From Serpentinicella alkaliphila (GTDB taxonomy: Bacteria; Bacillota; Clostridia; Peptostreptococcales; Natronincolaceae): a stretch of DNA of 64,000 nucleotides. Positions 43,775 to 53,460 of the stretch are shown here, piece by piece (position 1 is the stretch's first letter; each line of letters begins with the position of its first letter). A program made the translations under genes and the position numbers. Below the pieces are notes generated by a model. The model worked only from the letters and a program-made list of their open reading frames with translations. It did no database searches and was not told the origin of the DNA. The stretch lies in NCBI RefSeq assembly GCF_018141405.1, contig NZ_CP058648.1:3115001-3179000 (forward strand). The letters run 5' to 3'.

Positions 43775-43900
43775 TCCAATTCCCCCTAATAGTTTATTAG
43801 CTTTCCTAAATAGGCGTTTATACAAATTTTCATTTAATACTTATTAATTAAATTTCTGTATCTAGTATTATAATTCCTTTTTTATTTATTCATTAAAAAG

Positions 43901-43939
43901 AAAAGCTCTACCACTTTTAAAATAAGAGTGTGAGCTTTT
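43901..43939 (-). terminator. Terminator of the WG-repeat gene
   Basis: AAAAGCTC pairs with GAGCTTTT across an AT-rich loop, with CTTTTT after it on the minus strand. Confidence 0.65.
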
Positions 43940-43962
43940 ATTCCTAACGTATATATATTATA

Positions 43963-45795
43963 TTAATCTATAAGTCTCCACAGTTCTCCTTCAATATTAA
44001 TAATGTCTTCTATTTCCTTATATGGAATTGTAAAGGAAGGCATTCCTATAGCATAAGGTCCAATTTCATATGCTTGAAAACGAATCTCTAAGCCTTTTTT
44101 AGTTAGGAGAAAAAATTGTTCATCCGAAATTTTAGGTTCTGAATCATCAAAGTATATATGGTCTTTTTTGTTTTGTTCTTGCATCTGACGCTTTATCATT
44201 TTCTCTAATCTTGCCTTATAGTTAATATTACTCTTAAACAATGAATCTAAGGTATAAATAGTCCCTGTTTCTAAATTCATTGGAAAACTCCTTATCCATC
44301 GTATTCCATGAGCTCCACCAATTCCATAATAGTATCCATTTTCTATAATTGTAATAAGCTTTTTAAACTCATTTACTTCAAATCGCTTCTCAATTAATTC
44401 ATAGTAGTCAATCTCATTATTATCATGCCCTTCCTTGCTAATTACAAAAATATTTTTCAATTTTTTACTTATCTGGCTTTCACGTACATTATCTAAAAGA
44501 CCTGTTACTTTTGGATAGTATGTTAATTCATATCTATTAGGGCGATATTTTTCTTTTGTTATATAGGCTCCATTTGTTAAAGTATATTTATATTCGGAAT
44601 TCCAGATCGTTTCACCTTCATTAGACAAATATATTAATTCATCATCTAATGATATCTTAAACACATCATTATAGGCTATAATATCTCCTATCCCTGAAAG
44701 CTTTGCAAATTTTTTAACTTCCTTATATTTATTGTCAACAATATACGTAAACACTCCATCTGAAATGTATTTTAAATTTTCTGTAATATTTCCAAATTTA
44801 AAATACTTATAATCGCTCAGTAACTTTCCATTTTTATTCATAATGGCCTTTGGTATAAACTCATCCCAAATATAAAATATATAATTTTTAGATTCACTTA
44901 CAGCATATAAATCATCACTAATTTTTTGTATATTACCATACATAGGTTTGATAATATACTTTCCATTTTTATTTATTAGGCCACTTAAATAACTTTCTGA
45001 ACCACTGAAAATAGTTACCTGTGCAACTCCATTTTCAAAAGGCCTAGCATCAACAAACTCTGCATCGGTTATCTTTTTCCCTTCTAAAGTCATATAGCCT
45101 TCATTATGAGTATTACTATCCCTATAAATCAATATCTCTTCGCTAATTTCACCAATTATATCTTCATCTATTTTACTTAGAAGATTACCTTTATTATCGA
45201 TTATAGCAAAAGAATTAGCATCTACTTTTACTAATGCTTTTCCATTATTAAAACTCGTTACACTTAAATATTGTGGAGCTATAGCTACTTTTCCAAGTAT
45301 ATCAACATATCCATACCTCATGTTTTCCCAATTTTCTGAGTCTGAGAATAGGGCAAGACCCTCACTAAAAGCTCCTATAACACCTTTGTTTTCTAATATT
45401 ATTTTCCCTTCTTTATTAATAAAGACATAGGAATTTTCTTTATTTTGAGCTACTATAGTTCCCTCATAAATATCTACAATGTAGTTATACAACGGCTTTA
45501 CTATATAATCTCCGTATATATCTATAACCCCATATTTATCATTATTCCAAATAATTGCCATTTCATCTCTGTTAAAATCTCCTACACCATCAAAATGGGG
45601 CTTTATAACAAACTCACCACTTTTGTTAATAAACCCCCACTTTTTTATATCTTTTTCATATACAAATGCAGGATATAAATTTGTTTTTTCATTATTTATT
45701 TCCTCTACATTATTAGATGTATTTTGTCTAAAGCTACAGCCACCTAATTGAAGCATTAAACTAATAATTACTAAAATAATATAAAACCTTCTCAT
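43963..45795 (-). CDS. WG-repeat lipoprotein with C-terminal DUF3298-like domain
   Basis: 610 residues. Lipoprotein signal ending LQLGGC (residues 15-20). Residues about 45-330 hold WG repeats (KWGFINKSGEFVIKPHFDGV, RYGYVDILGKVAIAPQY), a beta-propeller-like surface. Residues about 410-605 match DUF4163/DUF3298, the extracellular domain seen in RsiV and PdaC (NGYYYGIGGAHGIRWIRSF). It sits outside the membrane, perhaps in wall or lysozyme sensing by analogy with RsiV; the role is unproven. Transcribed alone. Confidence 0.8.
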   Translation of the reverse strand: MRRFYIILVIISLMLQLGGCSFRQNTSNNVEEINNEKTNLYPAFVYEKDIKKWGFINKSGEFVIKPHFDGVGDFNRDEMAIIWNNDKYGVIDIYGDYIVKPLYNYIVDIYEGTIVAQNKENSYVFINKEGKIILENKGVIGAFSEGLALFSDSENWENMRYGYVDILGKVAIAPQYLSVTSFNNGKALVKVDANSFAIIDNKGNLLSKIDEDIIGEISEEILIYRDSNTHNEGYMTLEGKKITDAEFVDARPFENGVAQVTIFSGSESYLSGLINKNGKYIIKPMYGNIQKISDDLYAVSESKNYIFYIWDEFIPKAIMNKNGKLLSDYKYFKFGNITENLKYISDGVFTYIVDNKYKEVKKFAKLSGIGDIIAYNDVFKISLDDELIYLSNEGETIWNSEYKYTLTNGAYITKEKYRPNRYELTYYPKVTGLLDNVRESQISKKLKNIFVISKEGHDNNEIDYYELIEKRFEVNEFKKLITIIENGYYYGIGGAHGIRWIRSFPMNLETGTIYTLDSLFKSNINYKARLEKMIKRQMQEQNKKDHIYFDDSEPKISDEQFFLLTKKGLEIRFQAYEIGPYAIGMPSFTIPYKEIEDIINIEGELWRLID

Positions 45796-45892
45796 AATAT
45801 ACCTTCTTTACTAATAAATTTTCTATACCAAATACCTAACAAATTCTATGTTCTGTTTTTTACATATATGCTTTATATTATATTTCTAATTG

Positions 45893-45930
45893 ACGAAAAA
45901 AAGAATAGCCGCATATTAAATATGCGACTA
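45893..45930 (-). terminator. Terminator of the amidohydrolase gene
   Basis: On the minus strand TAGTCGCATATT pairs with AATATGCGGCTA (one G-T pair), then TTCTTTTTTT. Confidence 0.88.
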
Positions 45931-45940
45931 TAATGGGTTA

Positions 45941-47095
45941 CTATCGTTTATATACAATTTTACCATTTATTAATGTTATCACTACTTTTGAATTAATATC
46001 AAAGGGTTTACCACTATAAACAACTATATCCGCATCATAACCCTCCTGAAGTTTACCTATTCGTTCATTACATCTCAGTATTTCTGCTGGACTCGTTGTA
46101 AGACATTTAATAGCGTCTAATTGACTTAAGCCCTCGGAAATTGCAAATATTGCAGTTATTCGAAGTTGGTCAATCAAATTATATGGGTGATCAGTAATTA
46201 GAGCTACTTTAATTCCAGATTCAATTAACTCTAGTGCACAATTATAGTCTCTATTTTTTAATTCAATTTTTGACCTAGGTGAAATCATTGGTCCATAGGC
46301 TACTGGAATATTTTTTTCAGCTAAATAATCCTTTACTAAATTAGCCTCAGTACCATGTTCTATAACCATTTTTGTAATTCCAAACTCATCAGCAATTCTA
46401 CATGCCGTAACAATATCATCTGCTCTATGGGCATGTACTCTTAGTGATATTTCTCCTTTTAGAAGTGCAACTACTGCTTCTAGTTTAATATCTCTCTCTT
46501 TAATTTTTTTTTGTTCCTTAAGTTTTATATAATCCTGAGCCTTCATAAATAGTTCTCTAATAAGTGCAACAGTACCCATTCTTGTAATTGGAGCTTTATT
46601 CATTTTTCCATATGTGCTCATTGGGTTCTCCCCAAGTGAAATTTTTAAACCTACTGGATCTTTAATTACCATTTTATCAATAATTTTTCCATAAGTTTTG
46701 ACTGCTGTGCTTAAACCACCAACTGCATTGTTACTTCCAGGTCCAGTCATGACAGTTGTAACTCCAGATTTTATCGCATCATAAAATGCTAAATCAAAAG
46801 GATTGATCGCATCTATACCTCTCATATGTGGAGTTACTGGATCTGATGTTTCATTATTATTAACTCCTATCTTTCCTACTGCCTCCTCTATAATACCAAC
46901 ATGTGTGTGACAATCAATTAAACCTTGCATAACATACTGCTCCTGGACATCAATTACATCCGTATTACAAGCATCATAATCTAATATTTCTGAAATTTTA
47001 TCAATCTTTCCATCTTTAACTAATATGTCTTTTTTTTCTATATTTTGATTGGTTATATTGATCATTAAACAATTTTTTAATAAGAGCAGTTTCAC
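45941..47095 (-). CDS. Amidohydrolase-superfamily protein (imidazolonepropionase-like)
   Basis: 384 residues. LIDCHTHVGIIEE is the HxH metal motif; LRVHAHRADDIVTACRIADE and KMVIEHGTEANLVKDYL give further metal histidines; ALITDHPYN holds the catalytic Asp. The C-terminal KLQEGYDADIVVYSG is the usual small beta domain. It hydrolyses a cyclic amide or similar bond; the substrate is not inferable. GTG 47095 is preferred, 6 bases after GAGGTG; the frame stays open to 47104. Confidence 0.82.
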   Translation of the reverse strand: MKLLLLKNCLMINITNQNIEKKDILVKDGKIDKISEILDYDACNTDVIDVQEQYVMQGLIDCHTHVGIIEEAVGKIGVNNNETSDPVTPHMRGIDAINPFDLAFYDAIKSGVTTVMTGPGSNNAVGGLSTAVKTYGKIIDKMVIKDPVGLKISLGENPMSTYGKMNKAPITRMGTVALIRELFMKAQDYIKLKEQKKIKERDIKLEAVVALLKGEISLRVHAHRADDIVTACRIADEFGITKMVIEHGTEANLVKDYLAEKNIPVAYGPMISPRSKIELKNRDYNCALELIESGIKVALITDHPYNLIDQLRITAIFAISEGLSQLDAIKCLTTSPAEILRCNERIGKLQEGYDADIVVYSGKPFDINSKVVITLINGKIVYKR

Positions 47096-47194
47096 ATTCT
47101 TCACCTCAAAAGTTAGTTAATCCTTTAATATTATGTACATAGAAAAATGGTACATACATATTAATTGATATATTCTAACATAACAATTAACAAA

Positions 47195-47235
47195 TAAAAA
47201 AGATTGCAATAAGTGATTTACTCATTACAATCTTC
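47195..47235 (-). terminator. Terminator of the RyR-ATPase gene
   Basis: On the minus strand AAGATTG.AAT.AGT pairs with ACT.ATT.CAATCTT around a short loop, followed by TTTTTTATTTG, some 15 bases after the stop. Confidence 0.8.
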
Positions 47236-47249
47236 CATTTGAATCTGTA

Positions 47250-49853
47250 TTAGATTATACCCTGTTCTATACTTTTATGCTCACATTGACAGGTAAATTT
47301 TAATTGCTCTATATTAAAATTTGAGTTTGCAAGAATTTCTGGCCAAATCTTAATAACCTCATATACTTTATTTTTTTTCTCTTCAGGAAGCATATCCCAT
47401 GTTACAAATGCTGGGTCAGTTTTATCCTTATAGCTTTTTACTTCACCATAACTCCAACCGGCATCTTTTCTATGTAAATACCATCTAGTATGCTCGTATT
47501 CAGCTAAGCTCTCTAATTCCACTTGGGTAAATTCTTTAACTTGGGGTTTGTCTTTAACGGAGGTTATATCGTAATTAATTCTTAATAGTGCCTCTGGAAT
47601 ATGTTTAACCTCATCACGATTACAATCCTTAAGATCCTCGCTTAACTCATGCCAAGGTTTAATAAAGTTTTCATCGTAATCTATGTTGTCTTTGTTAAGA
47701 GACCTATATTTATCATGAATAGCTATCGCAATACTTTCTATCTTTTCGCTATAGAATGCATCATGCATCATATGTCTTAAAAATTGCTCTTCATCCACAT
47801 GTAACTTAAGTTGTTCCCTTGCAGGTAGTAAGGATTGCTCCCACTTCCTAGCTTGAGTTAGCATACTCATTTCTAAAATGGCTTCCATAGATCTAGACTC
47901 ATGTTTATATCTTGGGACCTTAAGTAAAGCCCGTAATACTCCATTATCAATTTGCGCTTCTCCATGTTCATTTATTAAATGAGGTACTTTTCTTTCTAAT
48001 AAAGACCTTAATAACATGGCTCTTCTTATAATATATAGTTGATCACCCATCGTATCATCCGTTGGATTAACACCTAATATATTTACATAACCTCTAAGAC
48101 GACTTACGAAATCTGGACCCTTAGCAGTTTTGAAATAAGAATTAAATTGTTTTTGATCATTTTCATCTAAAATACCTTTTCCACAAAATTCTTTAAAGGT
48201 GCTACTGGTACCGCCAGCAAAAACTAGAATTACTTTTCCGATTGAGTGTGTAGCCTCACCTTCTCTAAATACACCATCTTGCATAGGAGCTAAAAAGTAT
48301 TTTAACCAACCTAATTTACCATCAAAGGAGGAATCAAATTCATCTAAAATTACTAGAGGTATTCTACCCTTTAAAGAATAGTCCCTAACCCTATGGAAGG
48401 CATTTATTAAATCCGAAGGAGAGCGGAATTGTGATAAATTATAGTCTAATTTTTTAATTAATTTTGGGGCAATACTTGAGGCTATTTCCGTTACTCCAAA
48501 TGACTTTCCTGAACCTGGAGTACCAAATACTGCAATCGATAAAGGTCTAACTGTATTTTTTGTAGATATGTATTCCCATATTAAGTTTTTGATAGATCTG
48601 TAGCTCTCTATTTCAATTCTGTCTACGGTTTTTAAGTTTCCAAACTGAGCAATTGGTATGAAATTCAGAACCTTTTCTTCACCATTTTTAACTATATCAT
48701 AGGCTATTCCAGCTAAATTCGTAGAGCTTTTATCTTTCAGTATATACCAACAGGAAGGACAGTTTATATTAGTAGAACATGGTATTCTTACATCCTGCAC
48801 ATGTTTCTTCTTAATTATGTTAGATTTATCCTCTATAAAAACAGCGGGATTTGGGAAAGGAGTCTCCTCCACATTTTTTCCAAAGCCTTCAATAAAATAT
48901 TTATGTGCATTTACCATACCCTGACGTATACCATCATTAATGGATATAGCTAAAAGCTCTTTTTTTGCATTATCTACTACAATACTTTGAGCAAGTCCTG
49001 CAACAAAGGATGAAGTAAGTCCATACATTCTACCTTGATTTTCATTTACTAGGCCACCCTCAAACTCGTAAGGAAGAAAATATAAGCGGGACTCAGTAAT
49101 TCTATCATTTCTATAATAGATAGCCCCTTCAAGTCCAAATGGAACTACAAGATGGTGACATTTTGCTAGAAAGGCTAAATTAGGATTATTCTCAATTTGC
49201 CATAAAAAATTTTGAGCTGTTTTTTCCCATGAAAGACTTTTACTTATATTTACACCTTTTGATCGTAGATCATCAGCATTTATAATAACTATAGTATTTT
49301 CTAAATGATTACTTTCTAGATGCTTCCATAGATTACTAGATCCGTTAGGGTTATTAAGCTTGTATAAAACTATTGGGGCTTTTCCTAATGTTTTAATTGC
49401 CAAAGGCCAATACTCCACATTTAGATTAAAGCCGTTGTTTTCATCGTCTATAATAACAAGATCAGCATTTTCATCATCCTTAATAATTGGAAGGAGCTTT
49501 GAGTTTGAAGCAGTAGGCCCAGTAAATCCTAGAAAACGACTTACTCTATATACCTTTTCTTTGCTTCTACCATCAGTATACTTACTAAAAAGGCTAAGTT
49601 CAGCAGTGGATCTAAGAAATTCCCTAGATAAAGTCTGTTCAATGTCATCAATTTTTGGAGAAAGGACACAGGCTCCAGTTGATAAGGACACTAGTTCAGA
49701 AAGTAGTAAAGACTCCCCTGGTTTTAAGATGCTATGCATATTTAAATGTGTTTGCCAATTAAAACCTTCACTGTTCTGTGGATATGTTATCCATTGAAGT
49801 GAATTAATACAAATATCCCCTGTTACTACAATTTTGATATCTTTGCTATCCAT
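47250..49853 (-). CDS. Large protein with sugar-kinase-like region, P-loop ATPase and RyR domain
   Basis: 867 residues, soluble. The first 330 resemble a PfkB-type kinase fold (VVTGDICINSLQW at the start, HHLVVPFGLEGAIYY in the late part), but catalytic residues are not obvious. NCPSCWY at 364-370 could bind zinc. An ATPase domain follows with Walker A GTPGSGKS (444-451) and Walker B PLVILDEFDSSF (from 499). The last 100 residues are a RyR repeat (EYEHTRWYLHRKDAGWSYGE, then TWDMLPEEKKNKVYEVI). RyR domains in bacteria turn up in proteins proposed to sense nucleotides or act in defence. It stands alone with its own promoter and terminator. Function unknown. Confidence 0.8.
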   Translation of the reverse strand: MDSKDIKIVVTGDICINSLQWITYPQNSEGFNWQTHLNMHSILKPGESLLLSELVSLSTGACVLSPKIDDIEQTLSREFLRSTAELSLFSKYTDGRSKEKVYRVSRFLGFTGPTASNSKLLPIIKDDENADLVIIDDENNGFNLNVEYWPLAIKTLGKAPIVLYKLNNPNGSSNLWKHLESNHLENTIVIINADDLRSKGVNISKSLSWEKTAQNFLWQIENNPNLAFLAKCHHLVVPFGLEGAIYYRNDRITESRLYFLPYEFEGGLVNENQGRMYGLTSSFVAGLAQSIVVDNAKKELLAISINDGIRQGMVNAHKYFIEGFGKNVEETPFPNPAVFIEDKSNIIKKKHVQDVRIPCSTNINCPSCWYILKDKSSTNLAGIAYDIVKNGEEKVLNFIPIAQFGNLKTVDRIEIESYRSIKNLIWEYISTKNTVRPLSIAVFGTPGSGKSFGVTEIASSIAPKLIKKLDYNLSQFRSPSDLINAFHRVRDYSLKGRIPLVILDEFDSSFDGKLGWLKYFLAPMQDGVFREGEATHSIGKVILVFAGGTSSTFKEFCGKGILDENDQKQFNSYFKTAKGPDFVSRLRGYVNILGVNPTDDTMGDQLYIIRRAMLLRSLLERKVPHLINEHGEAQIDNGVLRALLKVPRYKHESRSMEAILEMSMLTQARKWEQSLLPAREQLKLHVDEEQFLRHMMHDAFYSEKIESIAIAIHDKYRSLNKDNIDYDENFIKPWHELSEDLKDCNRDEVKHIPEALLRINYDITSVKDKPQVKEFTQVELESLAEYEHTRWYLHRKDAGWSYGEVKSYKDKTDPAFVTWDMLPEEKKNKVYEVIKIWPEILANSNFNIEQLKFTCQCEHKSIEQGII

Positions 49854-49885
49854 ATCAGCACCTCCTATTTATGTATATTTAACTG

Positions 49886-49914
49886 ATTTTAATGTAAAGT
49901 TTATGGAATGTCAA
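49886..49914 (-). promoter_or_regulatory. Promoter of the RyR-ATPase gene
   Basis: TTGACA (49909-49914) and TAAAAT (49886-49891) on the minus strand are exactly 17 bases apart, about 33 bases upstream of the start with AGGAGGTG between. Confidence 0.75.
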
Positions 49915-50060
49915 TATATTTTATGAGTATGTTTCTGAAAGAAAAAACTAACAAACTTATACAGTTTATCAGAGTAATTACTTATAGAATAAAGAATATT
50001 AGTATACCCATAATTTATATCCATAACTATACATTACTAAACCTTTAAATCAACTTCTAA

Positions 50061-50100
50061 AAAATAAACCCAGTAGAGTTATAACTTTTTTCTCTTCTGG
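50061..50100 (-). terminator. Terminator at the end of the tetrapyrrole operon
   Basis: On the minus strand CCAGAAGAG pairs with CTCTACTGG (one mismatch), then GTTTATTTTTT, about 18 bases after hemB. Confidence 0.75.
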
Positions 50101-50117
50101 ATTCATATATTTTTTTG

Positions 50118-51092
50118 CTATTCCTTTAGCCATTTTACAATATCTTTAGCAAAATAGGTAATTATAATGTCGGCCCCTGCCCTTTTAATAGATGTTAAAA
50201 CTTCTGTAATAATCTGCTTTTCATTTATCCAACCCATTTTTGATGCAGCTTTTATCATTGCATATTCTCCACTAACATTATAAGCGGCCATTGGTACATT
50301 AAATTGATCCTTTCCCTGCCTTAATATATCTAAGTATGATAGGGCAGGTTTAACCATAATTATATCTGCACCTTCCTCAATATCTAGTTCCATTTCCCTT
50401 ATGGCCTCGTTCGCATTACAATAATCCATCTGATAGCTTTTTCGGTCACCGAACTGAGGTGCTGAATGAGCGGCTTCTCTAAAAGGCCCATAGAAGCTAG
50501 ATGCAAATTTTGCACTATAGGACATAATAGGTATATTACTATACCCTTCTTTATCCAAAAGTATTCTAATAGCCTGTACTCTTCCATCCATCATATCCGA
50601 TGGAGCTACCATATCTGCACCTGCTCTAGCATGGGATAGAGCAGTTCGTGCTATTAACTCAACGGAAGGATCATTTAGTACTGATTCCACTTCTATTATA
50701 CCGCAGTGGCCGTGGGAGGTATATTGACATAAACAAACATCTGTTATTATATATAACTCTTTATTCAGTTTTTTTATATGTCTAACTGCCTGCTGAACTA
50801 TACCGTCCTCATCATACGCTGAGGTTCCAAGCTCATCCTTTTTTTCAGGTATTCCAAATATTAAAATTGCTTTTATATTAAGTTTAGCAATCTCTTCAAT
50901 TTCCTCATGTAGCATATCTATAGAATAGTGAAATATTCCTGGCATCGATGGTATCTCTTCTTTAATATGCTCCCCATGAGTTACAAAAATGGGGTACACA
51001 AAATCATCCACATGAAGCTGTGTTTCTCTAACCAAAGCCCTTATATTGGATTTTTCTCTAAGTCTTCTGCTTCTTTTAACTATATCAAACAT
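50118..51092 (-). CDS. hemB: Delta-aminolevulinic acid dehydratase (porphobilinogen synthase)
   Basis: 324 residues, full length. It condenses two ALA to porphobilinogen. DVCLCQYTSHGHCG is the zinc-binding cysteine triplet, SYSAKFASSFYGPFREAA carries one active-site lysine and IMVKPALSYLDI the Schiff-base lysine. Last gene of the long leftward operon, overlapping cobA/hemD by 8 bases. Confidence 0.95.
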   Translation of the reverse strand: MFDIVKRSRRLREKSNIRALVRETQLHVDDFVYPIFVTHGEHIKEEIPSMPGIFHYSIDMLHEEIEEIAKLNIKAILIFGIPEKKDELGTSAYDEDGIVQQAVRHIKKLNKELYIITDVCLCQYTSHGHCGIIEVESVLNDPSVELIARTALSHARAGADMVAPSDMMDGRVQAIRILLDKEGYSNIPIMSYSAKFASSFYGPFREAAHSAPQFGDRKSYQMDYCNANEAIREMELDIEEGADIIMVKPALSYLDILRQGKDQFNVPMAAYNVSGEYAMIKAASKMGWINEKQIITEVLTSIKRAGADIIITYFAKDIVKWLKE

Positions 51093-52545
51093 TTGATTTC
51101 CTCCAGTCTAAAAGGAGTTCTAACATAGCCTCTTCTGATGCCCTCTTAGGTACTATCACATTAGTAAAACCTACCTCTAGGGCTTCCCTCTCAGTAGATT
51201 TACCTATGCAAAGTATTTGCTTATTCCTAAAGTAATCTATGCTGTTTATATGTAGAAAACCACGGACACATGAGGGACTAGTAAACACTAGAACTTCTGC
51301 CGCCTTAAATGCTTCTTCATTACAACCTTCTACAGTTTTGTATACTTTTAATTGTGTAATATTGTAGTTCGAAAGACTTTCATATAACTTCTCATCACCC
51401 AAATTCCCTCTAACTATCAATACTCTGCTACCTGACGGTACAGTGCAACGTACTAGCTTTATTGCCTCCTCGGCATTTTGAACATCAGGAACTATGCAGT
51501 GGAATATACCGTGAGTTTCAAATTCCTCTAATATAGATGTCCCAACTCCAAATATTTTACCAGTAATCGTTCTTACATCAATTCTATTCATTTTCATAGC
51601 CTCTATAAAATATCTTACTCCATACTTACTTGAAAATAAGAAAGCATTGGAGGCCTTTACTAATTCTTCGTCTAAGTCCACTTCTTCTGGCTCAATATGA
51701 ATACAGGGCAAAATCTGGACTGATGCACCTAAGTATTTAAGTTTATGCGCAAACTCCCTAGATTGATCATAGGGTCTGGTGACGATAATACTTAAACCAC
51801 TTAGTGGACGATTATTATTTTTTCCTATTTTTGAATGAAGCTTAACTACTTCTCCTATAATTATAATTGAAGGGGACTCTATTCCTGCTTCTTTTGATCT
51901 TAGTGCAATATCTTCCAATGTCCCATAAACCTCTACTTGATTGTATCTTGTGCCATTCATTATAACAGCCGCTGGACATGACTTTTCTTTTCCCATCTCA
52001 ATTAAGTTTTGAGTAATAGTATTAATACTCTCAACACCCATTAAAAAAACTAGAGTTCCATTTAGCTTAGCTAATGCACTCCACTCAATATTTGAAATAC
52101 TTCCGTGCTCATGTCCTGTAATAACATGAAAAGAAGTAGCTACATTTCTTTGAGTAACTGGTATACCTGCATATGCTGGAACTGCAATAGAAGAAGTTAT
52201 ACCTGGTATTATTTCATATTCAATTCCATGCTCAACAAGATATAGGGCTTCCTCCCCACCCCTTCCAAACACAAAGGGGTCGCCGCCCTTCAAACGCCCT
52301 ACGACCATACCTTCAAGACTAAGCTTTACTAAAAGCTCATTTATTTCATCCTGGGTTTTTGTATGCTCTCCATGGGATTTCCCCACATATATTTTTTTTG
52401 CATTTTTATTTAACTCCAAAAAAACCGGGTTTACAAGTCTATCATAAACTAATACATCACACTTCTGTATTGTACTAATCGCCTTAAGTGTTATTAATTC
52501 GGGATCACCAGGCCCCATACCTATTAAATATACTTTACCTTTCAT
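51085..52545 (-). CDS. cobA-hemD: Fused uroporphyrinogen-III C-methyltransferase / uroporphyrinogen-III synthase
   Basis: 486 residues from ATG 52545 (GAGG 5 bases upstream). Residues 1-245 are the SAM-dependent methyltransferase CobA/SUMT (VYLIGMGPGDPELITLKA, GRLKGGDPFVFGRGGEEA), making precorrin-2. Residues 255-486 are HemD (LSIIVTRPYDQSREFAHKL), closing the tetrapyrrole ring. The fusion is common in clostridia. It channels carbon from hydroxymethylbilane straight toward siroheme and cobalamin. Confidence 0.93.
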   Translation of the reverse strand: MKGKVYLIGMGPGDPELITLKAISTIQKCDVLVYDRLVNPVFLELNKNAKKIYVGKSHGEHTKTQDEINELLVKLSLEGMVVGRLKGGDPFVFGRGGEEALYLVEHGIEYEIIPGITSSIAVPAYAGIPVTQRNVATSFHVITGHEHGSISNIEWSALAKLNGTLVFLMGVESINTITQNLIEMGKEKSCPAAVIMNGTRYNQVEVYGTLEDIALRSKEAGIESPSIIIIGEVVKLHSKIGKNNNRPLSGLSIIVTRPYDQSREFAHKLKYLGASVQILPCIHIEPEEVDLDEELVKASNAFLFSSKYGVRYFIEAMKMNRIDVRTITGKIFGVGTSILEEFETHGIFHCIVPDVQNAEEAIKLVRCTVPSGSRVLIVRGNLGDEKLYESLSNYNITQLKVYKTVEGCNEEAFKAAEVLVFTSPSCVRGFLHINSIDYFRNKQILCIGKSTEREALEVGFTNVIVPKRASEEAMLELLLDWRKSNV

Positions 52546-52563
52546 AAGCACCTCATAAAATAT

Positions 52564-53460
52564 TTATTCTAAAGATTTAGCCTTAACTGACATTGCAAGA
52601 CTTTGCCCCAGTTCTGACGCTTTTTCTATAGTACCTCTCATAGAATCCCTATATAAAGAACCACTTTCACTATCACCTAATATACCATTTATAAATAACT
52701 CATTTCCATTTATTTGACAGTACGCTCCTAATGGTATTTGACAACTACCATTTAGATGTTTTAAGAAGGACCTTTCACATTCGGCAATAATTCTAGAAAC
52801 CTTGTTATCTATTGCCTTAATAATGTTTAGTACTTCATCATCATCATTTCGCACTTCAACGCAAATAATTCCTTGGCATACTGCTGGGATAAACTCATTT
52901 ATTTCAAATTTTTGAGCTATTCTATTTTGTAATCCAAGTCTAATTAACCCTGCACTGGCTAGAACAATAGCATCAAACTCACCCTCATCTAGCTTTTTTA
53001 TTCTTGTAAGAATGTTCCCTCTAAGGGGTTTGTACTCGAGATCTGGTCTTAGAGCCTTTAACTGACATATTCTTCGAAGGCTACTAGTTCCTATTACTGA
53101 ACCTCTAGGCAGCTGATCTAACTTCATATTATCTTTTGAAATAAGGCAATCTGTAGGATCCTCTCTCTCAGTATATGCTGCAATAACAAGACCTTCAGGT
53201 ACCTCTGCTGGCATGTCCTTAAGGCTATGAACAGCAATATCAATATCTCTATTTAAGAGGGCATCCTCAATTTCCTTAATAAAAATCCCCTTACCACCTA
53301 TTTTACTTAAGCTTCTATCTAGAATTTTATCTCCAGTAGTTTTAATCTGAATAATTTCAAATTCTATATCTACATATAATTTTTTTAGATTTTCTATAAT
53401 TATTTCTGTTTGTCTTAGGGCAAGTTTACTACCTCTTGTTCCTATTTTTAATTTATTCAT
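52564..53460 (-). CDS. hemC: Hydroxymethylbilane synthase (porphobilinogen deaminase)
   Basis: 298 residues. It polymerises four porphobilinogens. The opening KIGTRGSKLALRQTEI, IAVHSLKDMPAEVPEG, GTSSLRRICQLKALRPDL and the cofactor cysteine in FLKHLNGSCQIPLGAY are all present. Its start overlaps the end of the precorrin-2 dehydrogenase gene by 8 bases. Confidence 0.95.
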   Translation of the reverse strand: MNKLKIGTRGSKLALRQTEIIIENLKKLYVDIEFEIIQIKTTGDKILDRSLSKIGGKGIFIKEIEDALLNRDIDIAVHSLKDMPAEVPEGLVIAAYTEREDPTDCLISKDNMKLDQLPRGSVIGTSSLRRICQLKALRPDLEYKPLRGNILTRIKKLDEGEFDAIVLASAGLIRLGLQNRIAQKFEINEFIPAVCQGIICVEVRNDDDEVLNIIKAIDNKVSRIIAECERSFLKHLNGSCQIPLGAYCQINGNELFINGILGDSESGSLYRDSMRGTIEKASELGQSLAMSVKAKSLE

